A stretch of DNA of 64,000 nt from the NCBI GenBank assembly GCA_024734495.1, contig JALMQS010000895.1:186001-250000 (forward strand), in the 5' to 3' direction. This document shows, in pieces, positions 1 through 10,803 of the stretch. Below the pieces are notes generated by a model that did no database searches, was not told where the DNA came from, and saw only the letters and a program-made list of their open reading frames with translations. The DNA comes from Forficula auricularia (Eukaryota > Arthropoda > Insecta > Dermaptera > Forficulidae). The first letter of the stretch is position 1; each line of letters begins with the position of its first letter. Position numbers and translations under genes: made by a program.

Positions 1-250
1 AATTGAAATTTTATTAATCATAAAATTTATTGAAATTTACAATTAAAAATCATTTTTGGCTTGAATCGAGGAAATTATATCGGGGATAGTTTTCAATAGA
101 TATTTGATTGTAACTAGAAAAATGTATATTATATAAATCAGGGGTTCCTCCTAGCTTCATGATGTACCCCCAGTTTCATCAAAAGTCCACCCCCCCCTCC
201 CCCAGATTCATAAAAATTACTTTCCCTCCCCATTTTATTCAGTTCTAAAG
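1..250 (+). repeat. Dispersed AT-rich repeat A, partial copy
   Basis: About 190 bases here recur at 940-1130 and again near 37130-37310, each with the same order: a self-complementary ATT-rich stretch, a GAACCGAGGAAATTATA-like block, then a C-rich run. No coding potential. It is a non-autonomous dispersed repeat of unknown class, and I see no clear ends. Confidence 0.6.
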
Positions 251-447
251 AATTTTAGAAGAGTTTTTTATTCAATGCCAAAAACCCCATTTTATTTAAA
301 TTGGAAACTTGCATCGCTGCTCAGCAAAGGTTAAAATTGAAGATAGAGACTTGAAACTGGGGGGATAATTTTTTTTATTCATTTCATTCCATATGAGTCT
401 CTGAGAACATAAAAAGTGGAAAATTCCAAAAATAAAGGCCACCCTAT
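237..447 (+). repeat. Fragment of fold-back element F1
   Basis: This stretch matches one arm of the complete fold-back element at 45951-46601: the block around CCAAAAACCCCAT, then AGATAGAGACTTGAAACT, then CATATGAG, ending GGCCACCCTA. Only one arm is present, so it is a truncated copy. Other fragments lie near 10.7, 41.4, 48.2 and 52.0 kb. Confidence 0.6.
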
Positions 448-639
448 TGTATATATATATATTTATTTATTTATATGTTTGTTTGCATCAAGCAAAGGAC
501 AATGTCAGTGTTTTCTCTTTATGAAAAATATTAAATCTAAGTTCTCGTAGGCTGAATTGATCCAAAAACTCGCTAACACATTTTCTAGCTTTTTTTAACA
601 CACGCACACACACATACTTGTTCATTTTTAGAATGAACA

Positions 640-1480
640 CATTTTTGGATTACTCTACGTTCAAAACCATCACTCTAACTATTTAATTACTATTCATTTT
701 TAAAAAGTGTAGAAAAACAACCTTCTTTTGTGCATTCCCAGCAGTAAAAATGATTATTTCGTGCAAGAAACATTAAAAATTGTAAATTAAAATTTTATTA
801 ATTATAAAATTTATTGAAACATATTATTTCATGTTAAAGAGAGGATTATCGTGTAATAAAAAAAAAGCTATTTTGTTGTATAAAAAACGTTGTTTTATGT
901 ACTTATTAATAAATGATATTTCGTGCAGAACGACCAAATAACAATTTGAAATTTTATTAATCATAAAATTTATTGAAATTTACAATAAAAATCATTTTAA
1001 TGCTGTTGTGAACCGAGGAAATTATAACGGTGCTCGTTTCAATTGATATTTGATTGTAACTAGAAAAATGTATATTATATAAATCAGGGGTGCCCCCCTG
1101 CTTCATGATGCACTCCCAGTTTCATCAAAAGTACCCCCCCCCCCACCCCCCAGATTCATCAAAAGTACTTTCCCTCCCCATCTCATTCAGTTCTAAAGAA
1201 TACTAGAAGAGTTTTTTTATTACCGCTTTTATTTTTGGCATATAATGCTAGAATGGAACAATTTTCAACCCCCCCCCCCCCCCAGAAATTTCAATGACGC
1301 ACTCTGCTACTTAACCCCATCTGTAGGTACCCCTGTATAAACACTATCTTTCAAAACTAATTTAAAATGAATTTTCTTGAAAAGTTATAACATAATTAAG
1401 CCAAGTTGCTCTTTAAATTGCAGCAAATAAAAATGAAACTTTTTCATGACTAGGTACGCTATTTGCAGTTTCGGTAAATA
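640..1480 (+). repeat. Dispersed repeat A, longer copy
   Basis: It parallels 36846-37633 over nearly its whole length, starting near CTAACTATTTAATTACTAT and ending at a GCAGTTTCGGTA-like motif. It includes homopolymer C runs near 1130-1145 and 1270-1283. It is non-coding; the class is unknown. Confidence 0.6.
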
Positions 1481-2136
1481 CTGCAAAACACCCCTTCATC
1501 TAAACGCCAGCGACCCTAGCGGCCTGTTTGCGAACTTTGTTTGACGCCATTTCATTCATTCATTCGCCATTTTTAAAATAGAACAGAAACCTAACCAAAC
1601 TTTTTTTTTCTTTTTCTACATTCTTTCTCTTTCATTTGAATCTTCATTTTAATATTAGCTAAGAATTCACTCCAAAAGAATTTGATTATATCCGTGCTAT
1701 TTATATAAATAATAAAAATATCATCATTTTGTGGATGATACATATTTCTATTTAAAAACGATTCATTCTTTTGTCTGCTTTCTACGAATGAACGAGAGTG
1801 TGATGATGATGAATATTTATCATGCAAAGAAAGAAAGAAAGAAAAAACTTAAAAGAAAAGCAGAGAGTGTGTGTATAAATATAAAATTAAATTTAGTCTC
1901 ATATTACTCGAGCCATTAAAAGTCCTAGTCGATCTGAATCCGATTAAGCAACAACACAAGACATATTTACACCAAAGATATTTTTTTAGTCACTAATATC
2001 AAAACGAACGGTATTTAACAATTATAATAAATAAATAAATAAAAACAATTTGTCTACAGTTAATAATATATTTTAACTAAAATGCAGAATAAAGCGTGTA
2101 GAATAAAGAATTTTCAGCACGCACATTTAAAACTTA
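1481..2136. other. AT-rich stretch, no recognised feature
   Basis: Short simple-sequence tracts only (AAAG near 1826-1845). Short frames here have no recognisable protein. Nothing else supported. Confidence 0.5.
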
Positions 2137-2344
2137 GGGCCAGTTGTATGTCGGTTGGTAAACTCTTTTTAAATGTTGGCAAAAGGTAAAAACCTTAAAA
2201 TTCGCCTTGTGCCAGGTGGAATGGCCAATCAGATGGTAGGGACTTTCATCTGATTGGCCATCCCACCAGGCACAAGGCGAATTTTAAGGTTTTACCTTTT
2301 GCCAACGTTTAAAAAGAGTTTACCAACCGACATACAACTGGCCC
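2137..2344. mobile_element. Harbinger-like hairpin MITE, copy 1
   Basis: The 208 bp are almost fully self-complementary: the left arm begins GGGCCAGTTGTATGTCGG and the right arm is its reverse complement, with a short centre near 2235-2250. It is flanked by TTA and TAA. A second copy is at 16135-16340, flanked by TAA on both sides. The TWA target site and GGGCCAGT ends suit PIF/Harbinger-type MITEs; that assignment is inferred. No ORF is present. Confidence 0.75.
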
Positions 2345-2432
2345 TAAGAGTGGCTCTTTAGTGAACTATCGAGCGTGCGGAAATACCTTTAGTCTTCACG
2401 GTGAAGTTTATTTAGTTAGAATATATTGTGCC

Positions 2433-2661
2433 AAATTGAAAGTTTTTGCCGAGAGTAGCAGAATTTTTATATATTGAAGGAGACAATAAAAGAGTGTGTC
2501 TTCTGCTGGAATTATAAATTTTATTTATTTATAACGAGACTATAGTTTCGAGGGCTTTGCCCTCTTCATCAGTCTATTACAATGGATTCACAGGAATTAA
2601 TTTATGAATTAAATAAAATTTATAATTCCAGCAGAAGACACACTCTTTATTGTCTCCTTCA
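2433..2661 (-). mobile_element. Ribozyme-bearing palindromic retroelement, copy 1
   Basis: Two inverted arms (GAGACAATAAAAGAGTGTGT and its complement) flank a hammerhead-like core on the minus strand. One end extends past the arms, into the block around TTGCCGAGAGTAGCAG. It is bracketed by ATATTGTGCC at 2423-2432 and 2664-2673, a 10 bp target duplication (12 if the preceding AT is counted). The same element is at 17845-18093 with a different target site. The layout resembles the pseudo-LTR structures of Penelope-like elements. Confidence 0.75.
2538..2572 (-). ncRNA. Hammerhead-ribozyme-like core
   Basis: Read on the minus strand: CTGATGA, one extra A, a six-base stem GAGGGC/GCCCTC with an AAA loop, GAAAC, a TATA loop, then GTC as the predicted cleavage triplet. 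Conserved core positions match the hammerhead family except for the extra base before stem II. Self-cleavage is not shown. Confidence 0.6.
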
Positions 2662-2710
2662 ATATATTGTGCCTGTAGAAAGGTTATATATGGTTATATA
2701 TGTATGTATA

Positions 2711-3600
2711 CAGTGGCGTAGGCAGAAATCTTTGATGGGGGGGGGGGGGGGTCAATCTACAAAGCAAAATATTTAATGGCAATTTTTTTTTTTATTAAAA
2801 CAAATAGTCTAGTTAAATTATTTTTTTACCCGGAAAGTTTTGGGATAGTTGTAATTTCATCGATCATTTATGTTTTTGGGTGTGCTGAATCCGAATCTGG
2901 GGTTTGCTAACAAAATTTCGTGACGGAACATTGTCAAAAATCCCATAAAATGTAAAAAATCTCATTTTTGTAGTTATTTGCTTTTAACTCAAAAACTATC
3001 AACTTTTCGTAAATAATCTTTCTATTCAAAATGAAAGATCATAAAATTTCCTACTAATTTCATCACGTAGGTTTTTTCTCCGACCAACTGTTCGTGCCCA
3101 AGCGCTAGTTTGAAAATTGGAGTATTTATTTTGTTTCCGCAAATCCCAAAAACTCGCACTTTTTTCTATTTTTCCCATTTTGACCATGAAAGGGCATGTT
3201 TTCGACAAAGACCACTCTATATATTTTTAAACGAAATTAAATTTGATACAATTAAAACAAAGTTTCATCTTAATTGGATAATGGTAACCCGTGCCGCAAT
3301 GAAGATGAATTTTGAAAAACTGCAATTTTTTGCAAAAAATTGCAGTTTTTCCTTCATAAAATGAAAACCACTCATCCTAGAAACTTTATTTCTATCTCAT
3401 TCTCTAGGAAATTTTGCTGACTTGAACGTGTACATGGACCACTTTTTTGATAAAACTCTTAGATTTGCAAATAATTGCAGTTTTTCAAAATTTCATCCTC
3501 CTGCGGCACGGGTTACCATTATCCAATTAATATGACACTTTCTTTGAATTGTAATCTAGTTTAAAAATGTATAGAGTGATCTTTGTCAAAAATCGCTCGG
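2711..3600. mobile_element. hAT-like element, truncated copy
   Basis: It begins CAGTGGCGTAGGCAGAAAT followed by a G run, like the complete hAT element at 34012-35112. The interior repeat (CCGGAAAGTTTTGGG, GCTGAATCCGAATCTG) is also shared. I find no matching right terminus or target duplication, so the right limit is approximate. Confidence 0.5.
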
Positions 3601-4148
3601 TGCTCCAGGCACTATTTATTAATTATACAAGAGTTCGTATGATTGAAGGGATTGTTGGGAAAGGATTTGAACAATACCACCCAACATTCCATTCAGTCAC
3701 TTTTTTGCCGTGTATTTTGTAGTTAGAAATAATGTACATGTACCAAATAAGCCCTCTAAAATCTTTCAAGATTTTTGGTATTTTTTTGGCAAAGCAAAAC
3801 TTTTTGAAATTTTCACAGCAACATGCTTCCAGATCTGTCTAAAATGAAATGTGAATTTGGAATCAATTGTATTAATCAATTTACAAAATATAAACAGCGG
3901 GCCTTATTAGGATACCCCTGTTCCGAATAAGGCCCACTATTAATTTCAAATAAGGCCATTGTTAAAACTAATAGAAATTAAAGAAAACATAAATTATCAA
4001 TGACAACACAATACAATTTATTTAACTCAAAATAACCTAAGAATTAAAACCCACTTATCTGAGACACTTTATGATACTAAGAAAAGCAAAACATTTATCA
4101 AATAACCTTGAATTAGTAATGGGTAGAGCTCCAATAGTCAACCAATCC
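3601..4148. other. No gene; short inverted motif
   Basis: GGGCCTTATT-type words near 3898-3960 recur inverted near 4588-4620, so this may be the outer part of a decayed fold-back element into which the MITE at 4149 inserted. No coding signal. Confidence 0.35.
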
Positions 4149-4314
4149 CGAGCGGTGAACCGCGACCTTATATCCTGTACACCTACTTCCACTTCCACTT
4201 TCATTTCCAAGTAGAAGACAATAGATTAAGGGGAATTATCTAATGAATTCCAAAATAATTCCACATAATTCCAAAGAGGGTGTACACCTAATTCCAATCG
4301 CGGTTCACCCCTCG
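4149..4314. mobile_element. Short hAT MITE (CGAGGGGTGAACCGCG ends)
   Basis: Left end CGAGCGGTGAACCGCGACC; right end, read inverted, CGAGGGGTGAACCGCGATT. It is flanked by an 8 bp duplication ACCAATCC at 4141-4148 and 4315-4322, the length typical of hAT superfamily insertions. This 166 bp copy lacks the internal minisatellite of its relatives at 25645 and 37635, so it may be close to the ancestral form. Confidence 0.85.
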
Positions 4315-4322
4315 ACCAATCC

Positions 4323-5464
4323 TAAACTGAAGCCAAAATGGTGGAACCTTCATTTACATTGATGTACTTTCTCAGGAAGCCACTATAGGACACTCTCTAA
4401 AATTGAAAGAGTGAAAAACAATTGGAAGTGAATATTCACTATTCGATATAGTTAAAAGTATACCACTGCCAATTAGTGAATATTCACTATTTGATTTAGT
4501 GAACCTTTAACTTTTCCCCTCAGGAACAGTCGGAAACACAACTTAAATGTTAAAAAATCTCAATATTTTCACAATAAAATTGGTGGTGGGCCTTGTTTGG
4601 AACCGGGCCTTATTTGGTGCATGTACCTACTCATCAAATACTTCTGTATCTTGGCTATAATTAATAATTAAATTGTTGCCGTGGGTTGCTCTTTTTCTAA
4701 AAACGGCACATTTCACTGTCCCGAAACTGTGTTAGGGGACAACGGGATAGGGTTACTAAAAACAGAATGGCTCCGTTCAAAATGGGTTGTATGGTCACTT
4801 TATACATATTTATGGTATATCCAATATAAGTATATAGTATTTTTGATGAATGCTTATTCACACATGATGAAGAGTATAATTTTTCGGATCAGAACAAACA
4901 AACTTAGTCTTAATGAAAAATAACTCAGAAAAATAATATTCCCATGCTCTTTTAGACAATCTAACTAAATATGGGAGAGTCAAGGGCAGAACAAACAGTT
5001 TGAAAAGAAAAACAAATCGCCGAGTCTGTTTTCTCTCTCAAGTCCATTTTTGTATATATAGTATTTTCAACTTAGAGTGCAAATACTTTACTATATAATA
5101 AAAACGCCGACTATAATATTAGTAGAATGATGGGGAAATGAAGACGGGCGAGAGGGGAAGGCGGAATCAACGAATAGTAAAGACGTCATCAAATCAGCTG
5201 ATAATAGAAAAGAGGGTTTACGTAAATCGACCTTCACCAGCAGATCTCAAAGATGTTGTTGTTGTTTCAAATGCGAAGTAATATATGAGAAGCCTCGCGA
5301 CAGGCTTATTGAAAACACAAGACTCTTTTTTTGTTTTGTTTTAATTCACTAAGTTAAGCAATAGCTAGTGTGGTTAGTACTTGGATAGATCGGATCACAA
5401 AACTGCAATGTCAGCGTTGTTGTTTTGCGTTCTCTATAAATAACACTGATCTTAGATGAAGGAG
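4323..5464. other. No recognised gene or element
   Basis: AT-rich. It holds a GAATATTCACTATTCGAT motif repeated near 4430 and 4480. The frame at 4681-4923 has no recognisable domain. Confidence 0.4.
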
Positions 5465-5505
5465 GAGGTATCAGCCAAAGTTGGATGCGATGGGTTCAAT
5501 AAAAG

Positions 5506-5537
5506 GTTTCGGCCTGAATTCATTTGGCCATCCTCAG
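5506..5537 (-). ncRNA. Hammerhead-like core, minus strand
   Basis: CTGAGGA, extra T, GGCC ... GGCC stem, then GAAAC. The downstream GTH triplet is not preserved (CCTTTTATT follows), so it is probably inactive. Confidence 0.4.
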
Positions 5538-5676
5538 TCAATTGGGAGTTATACACAAAATGCGGACATTTATTCTGAGCCTTTGGTCACGGGCACGTTA
5601 TAAATTTGCATGAAGCTACAATTTTTATTTTTGACAAGGCTTGGTGTACCTCATTTTGTGTATAACTCCCAATTAA

Positions 5677-5712
5677 CTGAAGATGACCAAATAAATACAG
5701 GGCGAAACGTTT
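5677..5712 (+). ncRNA. Hammerhead-like core, plus strand
   Basis: CTGAAGA, extra T, a weak stem II, GAAAC and GTT. Sister core to the one in the opposite arm; stem II pairing is eroded. Confidence 0.4.
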
Positions 5713-5923
5713 TATTCAGGGTGTTTTATTGAACCCAGCGCATCCAACTTTGGCTGATACCTCTTCTTTCAAACTGTATTAACAGTTTCATCACAGCCAC
5801 GAACTCTAACAACAATAACACTGAGCGACAACAATTAAACAACAATTTTTACTAATAAACCTAACAATGAATCCTAGTAGACTTTCTTACGATAATTCCC
5901 ATGTGGTTTGTCAATTTTTTTAC

Positions 5924-6357
5924 TACAGTTCAGAGTTTTGAGATCTTTTTGGTTCAGACTGCGAATGGGATTTTGGCCTATTTTCGAATCGCCTTACCTA
6001 TGAAACAGAAATATTTGAAATCAAAATATTTTGTTCCCTTATAAGAAAACAACCTCCTCTTTGATTTTCATTTTACTATTTGGTTTTATCTCCATTGTAA
6101 CTCGATTTAAAGCAAAAAACTAAAACTACATGATTTTAAAGGATAATAAAAACACATGGTCTTAGTTTTTTAGTCAATAATTGAGTTCTCCTTGAGTTAA
6201 AAACAAATACTAAAACGAAAGGGAGCTTTTTTCTATTAAAGAAACAAAATATTTTGATTTTCAATATTGCTATTTCATATCTATGGCGTCTCAAGAATAG
6301 ACCAAAATGGCCTTTTATGAAGTTTAGATCAAAAACTCTGAATACTCTGACCTGTTG
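5924..6357. repeat. Fold-back repeat RE
   Basis: The left arm (CAGAGTTTTGAG, then ATTTTGGCCTATTTT, then ACCTATGAAA) is complementary to the right arm (CATATCTATGGCGTC, ACCAAAATGGCC, AAAACTCTG). A related inverted pair is at 30671-31047. The antisense frame across 6136-6519 is a shadow of the repeat and I do not call it a gene. Confidence 0.5.
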
Positions 6358-6399
6358 TAAAAAATCAGAAAATGATATGAGAATCAGCTTAAATAAATT

Positions 6400-7075
6400 G
6401 ACACGTACTGATGTGGCGATCCACTTGACTTTAGCATACACTTCTGGTTGAGTTTGGTTCAAGGGCCTAGATTTTAATTTTTTAACCCTACAACCATTTT
6501 GTGTGGTTAGTTTTTGCATTTTTATTCTTCTGATAGTCCACTGATTATGTATACAAAATATGGTTGAGTTTGCTAAAATGGCCTAGATTTATATTTATGG
6601 ACCCCCCCCCCCTAATTTTGGGGTCGGGAAAGAAAATATTGTAGTGATCATATGTTCATTTTTTTTTTTTTTTTTTTTTAAAAATTTTTTAATTTTAAAT
6701 TTTACCCCCCCCCCCCCCCCCCGCTTAATGGTCGCCAAAATCTAATCAGCTCTTAATCTCAATGAACCAAAACTACCTGTGAAATTTGGTTTTGATATTC
6801 ACACTAGTTTTTGAGCTAGCTCGTCCTCAAAATTTGGCAACGCACAGACTAACAGAATAACAGACATTTTAACAAAACAATTATTATCTCAAAAAATATC
6901 ATTTTTTCGATGATCACTTATTAGAGCTTTTTTGTACACCGACATGCCATGGTTGCGTCCAATTTCTTTAATCAAAATAGTGTGAGCCGTTTTTGAGATA
7001 TTTCAATAAAAAGAAGCAAAAAATCACTTTTTCCATGCACGATTACAATTCTTGACCATATCCTGTATGGTAAAG
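6400..7075 (+). mobile_element. TIR repeat RD, near complete
   Basis: It starts with a GATGTGGCGATCCACTTGAC block and ends at TGTATGGTAAAGTAAAAA; the ends ACTTTACCATACA and TGTATGGTAAAGT are inverted, so this looks like a non-autonomous DNA transposon. Other copies: 10793-11350 (inverted), 52395-53850, and fragments near 21.2, 60.6 and 62.9 kb. T, A and C homopolymers at 6659-6722 are internal. Confidence 0.55.
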
Positions 7076-7760
7076 TAAAAACACTACTAAAAGTTCCAGA
7101 TTTAAAGATAACAAAATTTTTTGAGCATTAGGTATAATTGATGAGCTTAAAATCAACTTTTTTGTGACACAATGTTTTAAAATGTAATTTCAAACAGCTA
7201 TGTTCATTATTTAAAATGAAATAATTATTTTAATTATTATTTTTGGAGTAAAATTAACTGACTTTAATTGTTAGGTGAGGCTCATAATCTTGAATTGGAA
7301 AAAAATATTTTAAATAAACAAACAAGCACTGAAAAGAAGTAAATAAGTTATTTTTCATATCTAACACATATTCATGCTCTACGACTAAATATAAAACCAT
7401 GGGCGCATATTTTAATTAAATTTTATATTAAAACGCATCACGCTTTTATTTTTAGTCATGTGAAAATGAATATTTTTTCAGATAAATTAAAATCAAAGCC
7501 TCTGTTTTTCCCTAAATTGTTTTGTTTTTGTTTTCATATTTTTTACTAGTCATAGTGATCGAAAATATTCTTGGGCTTATATAATATCTTGTAAGCCTTG
7601 AGATTTCTTGCTAATTTTAAAATTACCCTTATATTTTTAAAGCTAAAATTATATATTCCTTTTATAATTGGCTATAATAAAAATTCCGTAAAATTGTGAG
7701 GTAGTCCAGGCAAATTACGTGAAAAAATGGGAAATAATTACCGGTAAAAATTTTATTTTT
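7076..7760. other. AT-rich, no recognised feature
   Basis: No long frame, inverted repeat or element terminus that I can support. Confidence 0.4.
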
Positions 7761-8634
7761 GGAATACATTTATTGGTCTTCCAATATTACTACCCTAAGT
7801 TTTCTCCCAAATATGTGTTGTGGAAATTTTTCTAGGCGCCTCAAAATGAGAAAATATCAGAGTTTTTTCAGTTTTTCTTAAATAACTCTAAAACGGCTTA
7901 TCAAATCAAAAAGATATATATTAGATAAATTAAATCGCTTTAAATTACACTTGGAATGATAAAAAATTATCTATTTAGCTTCAGTAGAACCGGTACTAAC
8001 GCCTGTCGAACAATAGCCCTAGGGATCACTTTTGAATATCCCTAAAACTCGTACTTTTTTCGATTTTTTCCTATTTTGACCATGAAGGAGCACGTTTTCG
8101 ACAAAGACGACTCTATACATTTTTAAACTATATTAAATTTGCTACAATTTAAATAATATTTTATTCTAATTGGATAATGGTAACATGAGGATGAAGTTTT
8201 GAAAAAAATCCAATTTTTTGCAAAAAAATATCTGTTTTTCTTTCATAAAATGAAAACCACTGATTCTAGAAACTTAATTCCTATCTCATTCTCTAGTAAA
8301 TTTTGTTGACTTGAACGTTTACTTGGACCACTTTTTTGATAAAATTCTTAGATTTATAGATATCCAGCATTTTCCATTTTTAAGGATATTCAAAAGTGAT
8401 CCCGGGGGCTGTTTTTTGGGCGCTAGTATCGAATTTACTGAACCTAAATAGATGAAATTGCTATCATTTTACGCGTAATTTAAAGAACTTTAATTTATCT
8501 AATAAATATCTTTTTGATTTGATAAGTCATTCTAGAGTTATTCAAGAAAAACTGAAAAAACTCCAAAATTTCCACATCACAGATTTGGGGGAAAACTTAG
8601 GGTAGTAATATTGGAGTACCAATAAAGGTATTCC
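7761..8634. repeat. Large palindrome with a foreign centre
   Basis: The outer arms are complementary: CCAATATTACTACCCTAAGT near 7800 pairs with ACTTAGGGTAGTAATATTGG near 8605, and the arms continue to about 8020 and 8400. The centre (8030-8390) resembles the interior of the hAT element at 2790-3500. A fold-back element built around, or invaded by, another repeat. Confidence 0.6.
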
Positions 8635-9947
8635 AGGAATAATATATTTACAGAGAATTATTTCCTGTTAAAATCGTAAATTGTATGGTCTAAGGTATGT
8701 TTCACAAAAAAAGAAATAAAACAAAAATAAGTTTTGATTGGTTAAATATTATTTTATCATTATACAATTTCTAAAAAGTCTACTTGTTAAATTTATTAGA
8801 TTAACAATTTACTTGCAAAAATTTTTTCAAAATTTATTTTGAAATGTGATTTTTTAATAAAAGTTGTATGACTTGTTAAATGTTTGTCGGAATTTGATTA
8901 CGAATTTTACTCAAAGTTAAATTAAAAATTCAAAACTCGGTACTGGGTACTGGGTTAAGTTTAGATTTGATGATTTTTCTTAGTGCTAGAAAATTAATTT
9001 ACTTGACAGATATACCTAAAAGTGGATCCCAAATATCAGCTCATAGGTTCCCATATGAAAATTCGAAATTTTTTGAAAATCATGGATTTTTGAACCCGGA
9101 AATTCTCAAGCCAGGAGACATAAATTCTATTCATCTGAACGAATTTTCTAGAACTGATTTGGGTACCTTAATCCTGACCTGTATTTACACGGACTAAAAG
9201 GCAAACAATATGATGGTTCTAAAGATTTTCCATTAAAAAAGCCAAGGCCTGATTGTGGAGCGTAGCTAGTAGTATAAGCAGCAACTCATTCATGATTATT
9301 ACATTAAATTATCACTATTGTGGTTATATAAACATCCACAATTGCAATGATTAATATATCAATAGATAAAAATTACATCTATATTTTTAAAGCAAATGTA
9401 AATATGATGTATATTTTTAAGATAAGTCGCATTTTGTGGCTTGTGTGAGTGCGTGTGTGTGTCTGTGTTAATTTAGCAATTTGCCGGTATATGATGCAAA
9501 TAAATCGCAGGCCAACTTTTGCTTGGCGAACTGAAGGGCGTGTCTGTCTGGATGATTGAGATTGCTCTGCAACGGAACGGCCCTTAAGCTAAAAATAAAA
9601 CAACGTAGCAGCGGATTCTGCATTCAATTTGGAATAGAAATAGACACACCAGGCAGGCAGGCAAGCATCCATCTATTCATTACGGACTTGGTTCTTTTAT
9701 CTTAGAAGAAGAAAACTACTTTCTTCAATCCACTATATTTAAGACATTAGGGGCAGCTGTAGAGAAGATAATGTTCAAAATAACGTCCACCCCCCTAGAC
9801 TCTGAGAATATACATGGCAATTCACATCGAGTGTTAAAAAAACAGGAAAATTGTTGGGGAGGTTGCTCGGTAACTTTTTGTTTCAGTTAAAAGTATATTT
9901 TAAATAACGGTATATCACTCGCATCCATAGTAATTATTAATTAAAAC
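8635..9947. other. No recognised gene or element
   Basis: GT-rich simple repeat near 9445-9470. The frame at 8967-9197 has no recognisable family features. Confidence 0.4.
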
Positions 9948-10172
9948 AGGAATAGCAGGGAATTGGACAACAAATAATTAAAAAACAGAGTTTTTATTAA
10001 ATTTGTCCTCGCCAGGCATAGTTCAACATCTCTTCTTGCAATAAGAATGAGACGCCCCAGGATTGCGACTTCCTCGGGTGGGCCACTGAGGAAGTCGAAA
10101 TAAATCGACGAAACGTCTGGCCCATTTAATAATAACTGTTTTTTATTTATTGTCCAATTCCCTGCTATTCCT
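9948..10172. mobile_element. Palindromic element carrying a complete hammerhead-like core
   Basis: The ends AGGAATAGCAGGGAATTGGA and complement define a 225 bp fold-back. The right half holds an intact ribozyme-like core (10079-10124). The left half keeps only part of it (ACTTCCTCGG near 10068-10077). Same architecture as the other Penelope-like palindromes. Confidence 0.65.
10079..10124 (+). ncRNA. Hammerhead-ribozyme-like motif with perfect stem I
   Basis: Stem I TGGGCCA/TGGCCCA pairs over seven bases. Between the strands lie CTGAGGA, an extra A, stem II GTCG/CGAC with an eight-base loop, then GAAAC and GTC. Stem III is the self-complementary ACGT with no loop, which in a hammerhead would favour a dimer. 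All catalytic-core bases are conserved. Confidence 0.65.
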
Positions 10173-10620
10173 ATATTAATTTAATTTTTTATTTAAAATT
10201 CTGATAAAAAACGTCGATTTTTATTTGGATTCAGAATTTAATAAAAAAAAAAAAATGCGTGCGTGGAATTCATGCCCGACAAAAGGGATACTTTTTTCTA
10301 TTGATATATGTACTTTCTAATGGGGGGAGGTCTACAAATTATATCGAATTTCGTATCTCTGAGATTTATGGTTGCGGCTGGGGGGTACATTCTCAAGTAC
10401 GTAAACATCAACTTCCGGTTCTTCTATTTTAGCCAAAATCTTGTGGTACTTCTTGTAACCTCTAGATAGCTTAAGTTTCAAATTTCATAGCTCTACGACT
10501 TATCTACCGAAGACGAGATATGAACGATTAAAATATTTATTTTACGACACTCCTAATTTACACCCCAATATATATATATACAAGAATTGAGCGTTTAATA
10601 TAATAAGATAATTTATATTA
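10173..10620. other. Low-copy repeat, no gene
   Basis: The stretch 10420-10560 (AGCCAAAATCTTG, CTCTAGATAGCTTAAG, GAGATATGAAC) recurs inverted at 63545-63650. A homopolymer A run lies near 10242. No coding signal. Confidence 0.4.
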
Positions 10621-10624
10621 ACAT

Positions 10625-10803
10625 TAGAGTGCCCTTATTTTGGGTATTTTCGAAATTTTATGGCCCCAGAGACTCATATGGCTCGAAATAAATAAAACAA
10701 AATATCCCTCAAATTTCAAATCTCTATCTCAATTTTAACCAGTGCTGAACAGTTTCCCATCTAAATAACATGGGGTTTTTGGCATTGAAAGATCAATTTT
10801 TTA
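10625..10803 (-). repeat. Fold-back element F1 fragment
   Basis: One arm of F1, with GGGTATTTTCGAAATTTT, CTCATATGGC and ATAACATGGGGTTTTTGGCA. It runs straight into an inverted copy of repeat RD. Confidence 0.55.

Larger units (their letters stand above)
5465..5763. mobile_element. Palindromic element with a ribozyme-like core in each arm
   Basis: The outer arms GAGGTATCAGCCAAAGTTGG and complement meet over a non-palindromic centre near 5565-5655. Each arm carries its own hammerhead-like core, so the two cores face outwards on opposite strands (5506-5537 minus, 5677-5712 plus). Arm divergence indicates an older insertion. Penelope-derived by analogy with the copies at 40 kb. Confidence 0.65.

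Noticed and set aside
4681..4923. 80-residue frame
   Set aside because: AT-rich composition, no start context or family signature; expected by chance in this much sequence.
6136..6519. 127-residue antisense frame
   Set aside because: Lies across repeats RE and RD, with no recognisable domain and no conservation of the frame in the other copies.
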